Positions 1 through 6,888 of a stretch of 11,695 bases of DNA are shown here, in pieces. The position numbers and the translations under genes are program-made. The notes beneath the pieces were generated by a model. That model had not been told where the DNA came from and ran no database searches. It saw only the letters and a list, made by a program, of their open reading frames with translations. The stretch covers positions 1-11,695 of the forward strand of contig JAHFAA010000078.1 of NCBI GenBank assembly GCA_023250775.1. The letters are read 5' to 3'. The stretch's first letter is position 1; every line of letters begins with the position of its first letter. The DNA is from Bdellovibrionales bacterium (GTDB lineage: Bacteria > Bdellovibrionota > Bacteriovoracia > Bacteriovoracales > Bacteriovoracaceae).

Positions 1-1322
1 AAACCAAGAAGCTTATTTCTGTTTATAAGAAGAAAAATTCACTTTCAAATGCAGACCAAATTAAAATTTCACAAATCTACTCAACCTTAGGAATGCTGCC
101 TGAAGCTATTAAATCCTTAGGTGAATTTCATGGCCCTGAATTTTATAAAGAATGCGATCCCGTCTATCTTCTCAAGCTCATAAAAAAAGCATCTCTGCAT
201 TCTAATTCAGGCGAAAAATATTTTGGGCGATCATTATATATGTTCGTGGAGAAGATTTGTCATGAAAGAAAAATCTTACCCCAGGAAATTGACCCCTATT
301 TTCATTACTACAAGTCCTGGAACGATTTTGCGCACGAAGAATATGAAAAGGCCGACGACTCAATTAGACAACTTCTCACTCAAGCAGGAAGGACAGACGC
401 GATGTCTCTCCGGGCATACTTTACTTTAGGTGCCATTGCCGTAGATACAATTCACTTTGATGCTTTTGAAGAGAATTACCTGAAGGCACTGGAATTCTCC
501 CGCCAGAGCAAACATTTACATTGGGAGCAAACTCTCCTCAGTCGTATGGCCTTCGGGTATTTTTTATTTGGTTTCATTGATAAATGCCAAACTTATTTAG
601 CACAGGCCAAGACCTTCAAACAAAAATCAAAATTTGAAGAATTATTTCAAACCAACATTGAAGCGGGGATCTTGCTGGAACAAAAAAACCTCGATCAAGC
701 AAGAGCAGTCCTTCTGGCTGCCCCCTGTGAAAAAGATATTTATCGAGTTAATGAGGTCATCACTTACTATTACTGGAAGGAAAAAAGTGGCTTGCCACTT
801 TCCCCGAAGCAAGAACTCTCCTTGGCCTGTCATCCATGCAATAGTTATTTTTCTTTTTTATATGGAAAAAAATATCGTCCAGGTGTCGATCTTTATTTAC
901 CTCCCTGGTTCAAAAGTAGAATTAAAGAACACCAAAATGACTGTTGGGTTTTCGATAATCATTGCCTGGCCATGCATCAATACCAAAATCTTAATTTAGC
1001 TCTGATCAAAAAACCTTGGATTGATCTATGCAGCTCTAAGATTAAATATGCCAATAAGAAAACGTATGCCTTGTCTCCCATTCTCCAAATGGCCCTTTAC
1101 AAAATTATTTGCGCCGGGGAAATGGGAATCTATCGCTGGAGTTTGATCGATACATTATATCGTGACGATCTTTCTCACTTGGCCTGTAAGGAAGAGCGAC
1201 TAAAACAAATTATCTTAAGGTTACGAAATCTAAAGATGAAAATTACTCTCAAAAATAATGTCTATACCTTCGACGGCCATAAGGATTTTGTCTTGATCAT
1301 CCCAATGCACGAAAAAATCTAA
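1..1322 (+). CDS. Partial TPR-like helical-repeat protein with possible C-terminal winged helix (5' end missing)
   Basis: The reading frame is open from the window edge (first full codon at position 3), so the ATG at 93 is probably internal and the true start lies upstream. About 439 residues are visible. The first two thirds are amphipathic helix pairs with TPR-like spacing, for example the segment ending YSTLGMLPEAIKSLGEF and later blocks around YEKADDSIRQLL and LDQARAVLLAA. The last ~70 residues (visible residues ~358-425) change character: helices, then an Arg/Lys-rich helix (ERLKQIILRLRNLKMK), then a short beta-wing (ITLKNNVYTF). That pattern resembles a winged helix-turn-helix, so a TPR-plus-DNA-binding regulator is possible; this is inference. 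There is no signal peptide in the visible part, so it is probably cytoplasmic. The gene looks more AT-rich than those downstream. The family is not recognised. Confidence 0.75.
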   Translation, partial: TKKLISVYKKKNSLSNADQIKISQIYSTLGMLPEAIKSLGEFHGPEFYKECDPVYLLKLIKKASLHSNSGEKYFGRSLYMFVEKICHERKILPQEIDPYFHYYKSWNDFAHEEYEKADDSIRQLLTQAGRTDAMSLRAYFTLGAIAVDTIHFDAFEENYLKALEFSRQSKHLHWEQTLLSRMAFGYFLFGFIDKCQTYLAQAKTFKQKSKFEELFQTNIEAGILLEQKNLDQARAVLLAAPCEKDIYRVNEVITYYYWKEKSGLPLSPKQELSLACHPCNSYFSFLYGKKYRPGVDLYLPPWFKSRIKEHQNDCWVFDNHCLAMHQYQNLNLALIKKPWIDLCSSKIKYANKKTYALSPILQMALYKIICAGEMGIYRWSLIDTLYRDDLSHLACKEERLKQIILRLRNLKMKITLKNNVYTFDGHKDFVLIIPMHEKI

Positions 1323-1389
1323 CTTTTTTCGCCCCGAATCATCCCCTAAGATGCCAGTTAACATTCATTCAAAAATGGAGCATAAACTC

Positions 1390-1722
1390 ATGAAATTCTC
1401 ACGACTTGCACCACTTGCCCTGCTGACCTCTCTCCTCTGTTCCAACGCCTTCGCAGTATTGTCGGGGTATTACACAAGTACCAATGAACTCAAGACCATT
1501 CTGGACAGCAAAAAGGTCCACCAGAGACTGGGCAGTGAATACCGAATCCAGTCGATTGTGGCGATTCCCGATGCGGCCGGCAATCTGGTCGGAAGATATG
1601 ACATCTCAGCACCAAACAATAACGGCGATCTCTGCACGCTCAATGTTCGGGTTAAATATTTGCCTCGCAATAAAATGGACCTGGTACTCGCCCAACGCAG
1701 CTGTAAATCGTCGGAAGAATAA
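1390..1722 (+). CDS. Small exported protein, function unknown (110 aa)
   Basis: I place the start at 1390 rather than the in-frame ATG at 1351. A GGAG at 1377-1380 lies 9 nt upstream of 1390, and starting there puts a classic signal peptide at the very N terminus (MKFSRLAPLALLTSLLCSNAFA, positions 1-22, with an AFA-type cleavage site). The mature protein is only ~88 residues, soluble and mixed alpha/beta, with two cysteines (in DLCTL and RSCKS) that could form a disulfide after export. It is probably periplasmic or secreted. It leads a three-gene run of exported proteins: the next gene begins 17 bp downstream with its own strong ribosome site. No family is recognised and no catalytic motif is visible. 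Confidence 0.75.
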   Translation: MKFSRLAPLALLTSLLCSNAFAVLSGYYTSTNELKTILDSKKVHQRLGSEYRIQSIVAIPDAAGNLVGRYDISAPNNNGDLCTLNVRVKYLPRNKMDLVLAQRSCKSSEE

Positions 1723-1739
1723 AAGCGTAAGGAGACATC

Positions 1740-3521
1740 ATGTTTTCAAAATATTTATATTTCCTATTTTTGTCACTCATGGTGTCTCTCACGGTCCTGC
1801 CCTGCTTTGGTAGTAGTGAAGACATAAGCAAAAAACTCCAACCTTCAACTCAGGCCATTCAACATAATATTCTGTCCCATCTTCTCTCCAAAACGATCGG
1901 GACCATTGATAGCTGGGGCGTCGACTCTCTGGAGCTAGGCCTCGACAACGGCATTATTGCCAAAGTTATCTTCACCATCAAACGCACGATTGAAAAAAAT
2001 GATAAACCCACGGGCACCCAGGATAAGTTTCTTGTCCGAGATATTCTTAAAATCGGCATGCGCCTTGGTGTTGGGATCGTGCTCTCTGGTGATATTTCCT
2101 TGGTGCGTGAATACACACTCGTCTATCCTGTGACGACAAAAAGTGAAGGTGCCTTTCATAACAAATTTATCGCCAATTTGTTTTTACCCTATCAGGTGGC
2201 AAAAAATAAACTTCCCCCAAGATATGTTCTCATGATTGAAGATACGTTGGAAGGTCGTGGCCGACTCAATCTTGGTGGTGCTTCCACTTTTTCCGTAGGT
2301 CTTGATTCTCGGCTTTCGGCGATCCACTTGCACCGAACGCTCTATGATGCGAAAGAAAAAAATTCCATGCTGATCTTTGATGATCAGGCAAATTCCACAA
2401 AATTTGCAACGGAACTGTATGGCAGTGTTTATGGCGTAAAAATGCCTGTGCTCGATGCATCGTTAGAGCATGGAAAACTTGTCCGCAAATATCTTCAAAT
2501 CCAACGCTCGCTTTTGGACACCGACTCTGGTGCTGCGGACTCTATCTCTCTTGGAATCTGGGAAAGTAATTTGGCAGGAATCGAAAAATATGGAACCACT
2601 CGAGTTTTAGACGATACTTTCACAGAAAAATATTTCCGTCTAAGCGCTTTTGGTATAGGTCATCTTGATAGCACCAATCGTGAGGATCACTTCACCGAGA
2701 CCCTTCCGACTTCCGGCCCATCCTCACCGGCGATCTATGAACACTACGAGCTTTATCATGATCTCACCACCAAGTGGCTGGTGCCAGGTACTGGCGAGAA
2801 AAAATTTAAAAATATTGTGTTGACCGGTGAGTCTGAAATTAACGGAAAAATCAATCGCGCCAGCATGCTGCTCTCCTTTCGCATCGTCGATATCAGAACC
2901 AAGCAAAACGAAATAGGTAATGGCTATCTACACATGATTGACACCATTTCTCGCAATAAAAATTTTTTAAATTTTAATTATCTTGCAAAAAATGGAGCAT
3001 GGGGGAAAACAAACTTGGCCTTCGATGTTTATTCTTCGGAAGATAATTTAAAACGCCTAGAAACAGTAACGGAACAAGAAATCTGGGAAAATCTTGCGCT
3101 TGTAACAGCGGTTCCCAAAATTGCCTCCTCACAAGGAAGAAAAGAACTAGCAAAAAAGCTGTGGAAAAATCGTCACATCCTTCGCGTGGTTCGCAATGTT
3201 CGAGCGTTGGTTAGGTCTCTCATGCAATACCAAAAAAATCCCAAGGCGGTCGATCAGCTGCGCGCCTTATCCAATGCCATCAAGGAAGTAACCTATCTCT
3301 CCGAATCCGCCTTTAGCCCCTATGGTGTCGCGTCCTTGGTTGAAATTCTTGGAAAAAATAATGTTTACTTTTTCGCCCATTTTGCTATCCCCGATGAATT
3401 GATGGGCCAGCTTCCGACTGAAACGGTGTTAGAGCGGGAACGTGGTCCACAACCTGGCGCCAACGATGTTTTGCACCCCTTCGTTTTTAATAATGTGAAT
3501 CAAGTTTATGATTTTTTCTAA
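1740..3521 (+). CDS. Large exported protein, function unknown (593 aa)
   Basis: An AAGGAG at 1729-1734 sits 5 nt before the ATG. Residues 1-24 form a hydrophobic signal peptide with likely cleavage near FG|SS. The Cys in LPCFG does not fit a lipobox (Pro at -1), so a soluble periplasmic or secreted protein is favoured over a lipoprotein. The mature part has no cysteine. Roughly residues 45-440 look beta-rich, with alternating polar/apolar stretches (for instance LNLGGASTFSVGLDSRLSAI), and residues ~465-555 look helical and basic (KKLWKNRHILRVVRNVRALV). No catalytic motif or known family is recognised. The gene lies 17 bp after the small exported protein gene and 19 bp before the next exported gene, so the three are probably co-transcribed. 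A lipid-, glycan- or surface-binding role is possible but not supported by any motif. Confidence 0.75.
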   Translation: MFSKYLYFLFLSLMVSLTVLPCFGSSEDISKKLQPSTQAIQHNILSHLLSKTIGTIDSWGVDSLELGLDNGIIAKVIFTIKRTIEKNDKPTGTQDKFLVRDILKIGMRLGVGIVLSGDISLVREYTLVYPVTTKSEGAFHNKFIANLFLPYQVAKNKLPPRYVLMIEDTLEGRGRLNLGGASTFSVGLDSRLSAIHLHRTLYDAKEKNSMLIFDDQANSTKFATELYGSVYGVKMPVLDASLEHGKLVRKYLQIQRSLLDTDSGAADSISLGIWESNLAGIEKYGTTRVLDDTFTEKYFRLSAFGIGHLDSTNREDHFTETLPTSGPSSPAIYEHYELYHDLTTKWLVPGTGEKKFKNIVLTGESEINGKINRASMLLSFRIVDIRTKQNEIGNGYLHMIDTISRNKNFLNFNYLAKNGAWGKTNLAFDVYSSEDNLKRLETVTEQEIWENLALVTAVPKIASSQGRKELAKKLWKNRHILRVVRNVRALVRSLMQYQKNPKAVDQLRALSNAIKEVTYLSESAFSPYGVASLVEILGKNNVYFFAHFAIPDELMGQLPTETVLERERGPQPGANDVLHPFVFNNVNQVYDFF

Positions 3522-3540
3522 AAAAAAATAGGATGGATTT

Positions 3541-4128
3541 ATGAATAAAATTTTGATCGCCTTCGTTTTAATGTGGGCCTGCGCTGCCCCCGCCGCCACA
3601 CGCCCTGAGATTCAGCACCTTCTTCATGCCAACTTCGGTGAGATGGAAGTCATCGGCTACAACGTTTCGAAGGAAGAATTTACGCCTGAATACGCCATCC
3701 ATTGGGAACCTGGGACTCCTAGCACGCAAAGTGTGACGGTTACTTGGTTTGTGAAAAAAAATAAAGAGTTCCAAAACGGTCAGCGACCGGTCATGCTCTA
3801 TGTTGCCTCCGACGGTGTGGCCGGGGCAGGGGCCGGCGGAATTTATTCGTCCGCCCCTATGTTTGACTGGGATGAACCCTGGAATCTTGGCGAGGTAAAA
3901 TCTTGGACACAGGAACTTTCGGCCTTTCACATAATCGGCGATGGTCTGTACAATTACACAAGTCCGTCTATTGAGCTGTACAATCCTGATAGCAGCGACG
4001 GTGAAGGAAGAACTCCCAAGAATATCCTAACAGGGCCAGCACGGTTGGTGGGACAGTCACGCGCCTATGGACCAATTTTAGTTTGCACCACCATTCCCTA
4101 TTGCAAAGTCATGCACATGTTTCATTAA
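3541..4128 (+). CDS. Exported protein, function unknown (195 aa)
   Basis: The ATG at 3541 follows AGGA (3530-3533) with a 7-nt spacer. The first ~19 residues form a signal peptide (MNKILIAFVLMWACAAPAA). The Cys at position 14 lacks a lipobox (Met and Trp at -3/-2), so type I cleavage after APA or PAA is more likely. The mature protein looks beta-rich with many aromatic residues, a Gly/Ala-rich loop (GVAGAGAGGIY), a WDEPWNLGEV segment, and two cysteines near the C terminus (VCTTIPYC) that may pair. It is the third and last gene of the forward run. Its stop codon overlaps the stop region of the converging reverse-strand gene by 4 bp (4125-4128), leaving no room for a dedicated intergenic terminator. 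No family is recognised. Confidence 0.75.
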   Translation: MNKILIAFVLMWACAAPAATRPEIQHLLHANFGEMEVIGYNVSKEEFTPEYAIHWEPGTPSTQSVTVTWFVKKNKEFQNGQRPVMLYVASDGVAGAGAGGIYSSAPMFDWDEPWNLGEVKSWTQELSAFHIIGDGLYNYTSPSIELYNPDSSDGEGRTPKNILTGPARLVGQSRAYGPILVCTTIPYCKVMHMFH

Positions 4129-4871
4129 TGATGCATTGGAGGGCACTGGGAGATGAGACTCGAAAGAGAAACCGCTCTTAAAACCGAGGTCATTTGGTAA
4201 TCGCAAAGGTGTGAGGAATTTTCTTGGGCGAAATTCTTGATCGCCTCCTTTCCTTTCGCCGGATCTCGTTTATAAAGCAGGGCCGCTTGAAAGAATTTAT
4301 CCTCACTAAGATTTTCTTCATACGGCATAATCTGGGCAACCGAAAAAATCTCCATGTATTGGCGGCTAAAATTATGGATAAAATCACCGACAAATTTTTT
4401 CCTCTGCTCTTCTGACATAATCTTGAAAAGGCCGGCATCAATGCAATCGATGTCGGCATGAAGCAGACAGGCATTCACGGCAGTCGATGGACTCAGCGGA
4501 TTGGCAAATCCCAAATCCAGATAGCTGCGAAAGCTAAATCCATGATCGTGAATAAATTGATGATATTTCATGAGAACATTTTTAGAGACGGCGCGATTGA
4601 GCTCATAGTACTGCCCTTGTCGCAACTCAACTAAGATAAAACTGGCCCAGGTGGCGGCGTAAGGGTCCGTGTCCTTAACCATAAGATTAAAAACATCTTC
4701 GATCTTTGACATAAGCCCATCTTTCACAACTAACTTCACGCATTCAGAACGCAAGGAAGAATTATTAACTCCGCCCTGGCAGTTGATTAAACGATGATAC
4801 AGGGCCGAAGGATCTGCCGCCTCAGCTAGCGCCGAAGAGATTAAAAGAAGACAAAGCGCAAAGTACTTCAT
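4125..4871 (-). CDS. Exported alpha-helical protein, function unknown (248 aa)
   Basis: This gene reads leftward from 4871. On the minus strand an AGGGAG lies 8 nt before the ATG, inside the end of the upstream gene. The start overlaps that gene's stop in an ATGA arrangement (4868-4871), indicating translational coupling. The N terminus is a signal peptide (MKYFALCLLLISSALAEAA, cleavage near AEAA|DP). The mature part is almost all helical, with several cysteines (e.g. LINCQGG, SECVKL, NACLLHADIDC, HLCDYQ, SQCPP) that could form disulfides in the periplasm. Helix pairs resembling HEAT/Sel1-type solenoid units are possible but not clear enough to name. It probably works with the upstream glycosidase-like protein. 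No catalytic motif is seen and the family is not recognised. Confidence 0.75.
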   Translation of the reverse strand: MKYFALCLLLISSALAEAADPSALYHRLINCQGGVNNSSLRSECVKLVVKDGLMSKIEDVFNLMVKDTDPYAATWASFILVELRQGQYYELNRAVSKNVLMKYHQFIHDHGFSFRSYLDLGFANPLSPSTAVNACLLHADIDCIDAGLFKIMSEEQRKKFVGDFIHNFSRQYMEIFSVAQIMPYEENLSEDKFFQAALLYKRDPAKGKEAIKNFAQENSSHLCDYQMTSVLRAVSLSSLISQCPPMHH

Positions 4872-6790
4872 GGATCAATCTCCCTTCTAATTTCTCCAAT
4901 AACATGGGTCTCAGCACTGACGGGAAGCCCATCATCTCCAAGATTATGACAGCCGCTCACACCAAGTCCACTCGGTGCCGCCTGCCCGCTTCCACAGGGT
5001 GCTGTTGTGGCGGCAATTTCCGCAAGGTGCGGCGAAGTCGTTGGACGACTAATACCTGCGTGATCCCAGTTACCTGAACTCCAAAAGGTTGCATCCGTAT
5101 CGCTGCCACCGGCGGCCCTCATCTGGGCGGAAAAGTCAGTATAGCTCCCACCTGTTAAGGCAAATTCCCCGACGCTAAATTTTCGAGCGCGAGCGATTCG
5201 AGCAAGTTCGTTGGCACGTGAAGGACAGAGTGTTCTAAAACGTTCTGTCATGCCGGCAAAAAAATGTTCTTTGGTGGCGGTGAAGGAAACAGCGGCCCCT
5301 TGGTCTGAGCTTCCAGAGCTATTCGTCACGTGGCCATATTCTTGATAGAGCGACGGGGCGATGCGATCGACCTCGCGCAAAAGATCGGCCATCGCCGAGC
5401 AATCAAGATGATTGGTTGAAATGGGAGTCCAGCCATTATGAAAGTCGCCATTGGGCATCCAGGAAATTTCAGGAACGGCGCCGGTTGCGGTCATTTCTCG
5501 TCGCAACCTTCTCATCATATCTAGGCTGGCGCGGGTGTTGCCAATAAAAGAAGGATCAAGCTCGGCGGCGGCGGCGACACGAATATTTTGTCCTCGCGCC
5601 TGATCAGGATGCGCCTGCAGGTAATGCAAGAGAGGGCCATAGGCATGATTATAATATTCATTGTTAACAGGAACATTTCCGTGAATTCGCCACTCCGATT
5701 CTCCTTGGGAATTCATGGTGACGATGCTTTCCTGATGGGGAACAAAATTAACCTGAAGCCCGGCACGATTAATATATTCGAGGCAGCGAGAGAGCTCGGC
5801 CTCACTTATGCCATCGGCATCCTCGTAACGATAATCCCAACCTTCACGCATGTCCCGCACGGGGGCTGGGCCATAGGGATTTCCCCCTGTGTTGCCACCA
5901 GAATAGTGAATGGGAAAAAATAAAGTCACTTTTTGAAAACCACCCGCCACGCCATTATCGACCTGGTTTTTGCACGTGGAATCCAAATCTCCCTTCTTAA
6001 AAGGAGTGAGAGAAAATTGATAATTTGGAGCGCTCGCTCCACTGGCACAGGAGGTGACTCGTCTGGGAGGCGCACTTAAGTGGTAGTTTGGGGTACGCGC
6101 CCGCTCTTCGGCCTGGTGCTGAAATCCTCGCATATAATATCTAAATCTTTCGTCGCCATATCTTTGCGCCTCATTATCAGGCGTGCAGTTAAGCCCGGGA
6201 CGGCGTTGGGCGGCGTTGGCAATTCTGTCGCACGACCACTCTCGCAGTAAGAGATTATTGAATCCCGGATCATTAACCTGCGTTCGATAACTGGCGAGCA
6301 AGCTCGCATTGCTGGGAGAAAGGCCGGTTGAACTTGCGCTCAAGATGGCGGCCTTGAGGGTAAAGCGATCCATCGGATCTTGCGTATCGGAAATGGGAAG
6401 AACTAAATCACTGTTCAGCCGATAGTTGTAGTGCCACTCACCATCGCTTCCACGGGTGATCGAAATGGAGGTTGCCATATCCGGCATTGCTACAATATTT
6501 CGCAGTCTGGTGCGTGACCCTTCCGACAAACTATTCAAATAGGTTGTATCTTCACCAGCACGGGCATTGGCAATGTAATAAACCAAGGGCCTGGGATTCA
6601 GCCCTTCATAGTAGGCGGCATCGCGCGCAGGAGTGACCGCATGCCAAACCATATCTCGATCGTAGTAACCGTTAACCTGGGCATTTTTTGCGAGGTTGGG
6701 AATGGCACCTGGAAAAATACCACCGGCCCAAACATGAAAGTTTGAGATGATCGCCACAAACAAGATGAAACGCATAGATGCACGCATCAT
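4868..6790 (-). CDS. Exported glycoside-hydrolase-like TIM-barrel protein (640 aa), putative
   Basis: Residues 1-22 form a signal peptide (cleavage near VWA|GG); M1 (6790), M2 or M6 (6775) are all possible starts and none has a clear Shine-Dalgarno site. Residues ~25-280 are an unrecognised N-terminal region rich in Arg and Asn. Residues ~283-580 follow the strand/helix order of a clan-A (GH-A) TIM barrel: strand 1 VTLFFPIHY (288-296); helix plus strand AGLQVNFVPHQ (343-353); strand IRVAAAAELDPSF with E410 where the acid/base Glu of strand 4 would sit; ISWMPNGDFHNGW (442-454); strand 7 KFSVGEFALTGG with E542 as candidate nucleophile; and ATFWSSGNWDHAG (567-579) with an aromatic strand 8. The layout recalls families such as GH113 or GH5. 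This is pattern-based inference, not a database match. Nine cysteines after the signal peptide fit an exported protein. It heads a reverse two-gene unit. Confidence 0.6.
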   Translation of the reverse strand: MMRASMRFILFVAIISNFHVWAGGIFPGAIPNLAKNAQVNGYYDRDMVWHAVTPARDAAYYEGLNPRPLVYYIANARAGEDTTYLNSLSEGSRTRLRNIVAMPDMATSISITRGSDGEWHYNYRLNSDLVLPISDTQDPMDRFTLKAAILSASSTGLSPSNASLLASYRTQVNDPGFNNLLLREWSCDRIANAAQRRPGLNCTPDNEAQRYGDERFRYYMRGFQHQAEERARTPNYHLSAPPRRVTSCASGASAPNYQFSLTPFKKGDLDSTCKNQVDNGVAGGFQKVTLFFPIHYSGGNTGGNPYGPAPVRDMREGWDYRYEDADGISEAELSRCLEYINRAGLQVNFVPHQESIVTMNSQGESEWRIHGNVPVNNEYYNHAYGPLLHYLQAHPDQARGQNIRVAAAAELDPSFIGNTRASLDMMRRLRREMTATGAVPEISWMPNGDFHNGWTPISTNHLDCSAMADLLREVDRIAPSLYQEYGHVTNSSGSSDQGAAVSFTATKEHFFAGMTERFRTLCPSRANELARIARARKFSVGEFALTGGSYTDFSAQMRAAGGSDTDATFWSSGNWDHAGISRPTTSPHLAEIAATTAPCGSGQAAPSGLGVSGCHNLGDDGLPVSAETHVIGEIRREIDP

Positions 6791-6850
6791 GATTGGTCTT
6801 ATCGGACAATTTTGCTAGGACAATAATTTTGGAAAAAATGCCCCAAAAAA

Positions 6851-6882
6851 TTGGCGGTCACTGGCGCACTTTTGCTATAAAT
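6851..6882 (+). promoter_or_regulatory. Candidate extended -10 promoter for the ThrRS operon
   Basis: TGCTATAAAT at 6873-6882 is a good extended -10 element (TG-N-TATAAA). A -35-like TTGGCG lies at 6851-6856, giving a long 19-bp spacer as seen at promoters of MerR-type activators. The spacer region holds an imperfect tandem repeat, TGGCGgtCAC followed by TGGCGCAC (6852-6869), about one helical turn apart. Transcription would begin about 6888, almost on the ATG at 6889, implying a leaderless or nearly leaderless message. No Zur- or Fur-type palindrome is evident here. The promoter call is a motif reading only. Confidence 0.45.
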
Positions 6883-6888
6883 GAACCT

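Noticed and set aside
1351..1389. Earlier in-frame ATG codons for the small exported protein
   Set aside because: They would bury the signal peptide behind 13 extra residues and lack a ribosome site; 1390 has GGAG at 9 nt.
5588..5923. A 111-codon forward open frame inside the glycosidase-like gene
   Set aside because: It is antisense to the long exported-protein frame, which has a signal peptide and consistent coding character.
6790..6830. Minus-strand promoter GATAAG for the glycosidase-like gene
   Set aside because: The -10 match is weak and no -35 lies at a suitable distance; the real promoter could not be located.
6793..6888. Upstream starts (TTG 6793, ATG 6838) for the ThrRS fusion
   Set aside because: The added residues fit no domain, the ribosome sites are poor, and the best promoter element overlaps this stretch. 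ATG 6838 is not fully excluded.
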